The notes under the pieces are model-generated. The model was not told the origin of the DNA. It saw nothing but the letters and a program-made list of their open reading frames with translations, and ran no database searches. DNA of 23,259 bases from an uncultured Prevotella sp. GTDB taxonomy: Bacteria; Bacteroidota; Bacteroidia; Bacteroidales; Bacteroidaceae. The position numbers and the translations under genes are program-made. Positions 23,072-23,259 of this stretch are shown here, one piece after another. The stretch is taken from positions 1-23,259 of the forward strand of contig USQD01000002.1 of assembly GCA_900556795.1 (NCBI GenBank), in the 5' to 3' direction. Numbering within the stretch: position 1 is the first letter of the stretch; the number at the start of each line of letters is the position of its first letter.

Positions 23072-23259
23072 TGGGACAGAAATCAGATTCTCAATGCCGA
23101 CAGTTTCCTTTACTTGCCCTCCGATGCGTTCGGCTACAATAGCCACACGCAGCCCCTTACGAGCTGAATAAATAGCGGACGATACCCCGGCAGGACCTCC
23201 ACCAGCTACAATCACATCATACTCTTTCACCTCATTCATCGCTTTGGTATCGTCAATAC
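23072..23259 (-). pseudogene. ahpF: ahpF fragment (partial, broken at its 3' side)
   Basis: From the right edge the minus strand encodes about 62 residues, [20 protein letters not shown] and on to [17 protein letters not shown], which match the start of the thioredoxin-reductase-like domain of AhpF, the FAD enzyme that reduces peroxiredoxin AhpC. The FAD-binding GGGPAG is present. Past the proline codon at 23072-23074 the frame continues (DEILFVH...) but is merely the antisense of the neighbouring gene; the rest of the FAD/NADPH domains and the redox CxxC are missing. The N-terminal part would lie beyond the window. The ATG at 23237-23239 is internal, not a true start. This is a truncated gene or a rearranged/misassembled junction. 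Confidence 0.75.

Overview
The window is a chromosomal segment from a Bacteroidales bacterium, most likely a Prevotellaceae member close to Prevotella/Segatella copri. The evidence is repeated promoter boxes of the Bacteroidetes form TAnnTTTG (often with a TTG/TTTG about 19-21 bases upstream), start codons that mostly lack Shine-Dalgarno sequences, a class III fructose-1,6-bisphosphatase, an Rnf operon led by an RseC-family gene, and a DUF4369-type thioredoxin lipoprotein/secreted protein. Species assignment is inference. No phage, plasmid, CRISPR, tRNA or rRNA genes were seen; most of the window is ordinary core metabolism.

Left part (1-6480): a gene-poor edge with two strong hairpins and possible gene tails; a secreted Gly/Ser/Arg repeat protein on the minus strand (400-1389); radA; a spacer filled with direct and inverted TTCAAAG-type repeats; queC; and a secreted TlpA-like thioredoxin protein (3925-5049). 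This last gene converges, across a cluster of REP-like palindromes, with a minus-strand MltF-like lytic transglycosylase (5210-6478).

Middle (6500-16260): a divergent promoter region leads into hisG-hisD-hisC, which ends at a clear terminator without hisB. A small acidic Bacteroidales protein of unknown function lies on the opposite strand. Next comes the operon rseC-like, rnfB, rnfC, rnfD, rnfG, rnfE, rnfA, encoding the membrane ferredoxin:NAD+ oxidoreductase. It ends in a bidirectional terminator shared with the convergent fbp gene.

Right part (16270-23259): fbp (minus) and galE (plus) diverge from one intergenic region. Then come a very small secreted protein that resembles a type IX secretion C-terminal domain on its own, a lipoprotein L,D-transpeptidase with a GTG start, and an ECF sigma / single-pass membrane protein / small periplasmic protein cassette that looks like an envelope-stress unit. 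The window closes with a minus-strand fragment of ahpF whose reading frame stops resembling AhpF just after the stop codon of the preceding gene; this is either a broken gene or an assembly/rearrangement junction.

No convincing new multi-gene system was found. The items most worth a second look are the truncated ahpF junction, the repeat-filled intergenic regions, the Shine-Dalgarno sequences inside the rnf operon, the stand-alone CTD-like protein, and hairpins whose G-U pairs suggest selection at the RNA level on a particular strand.
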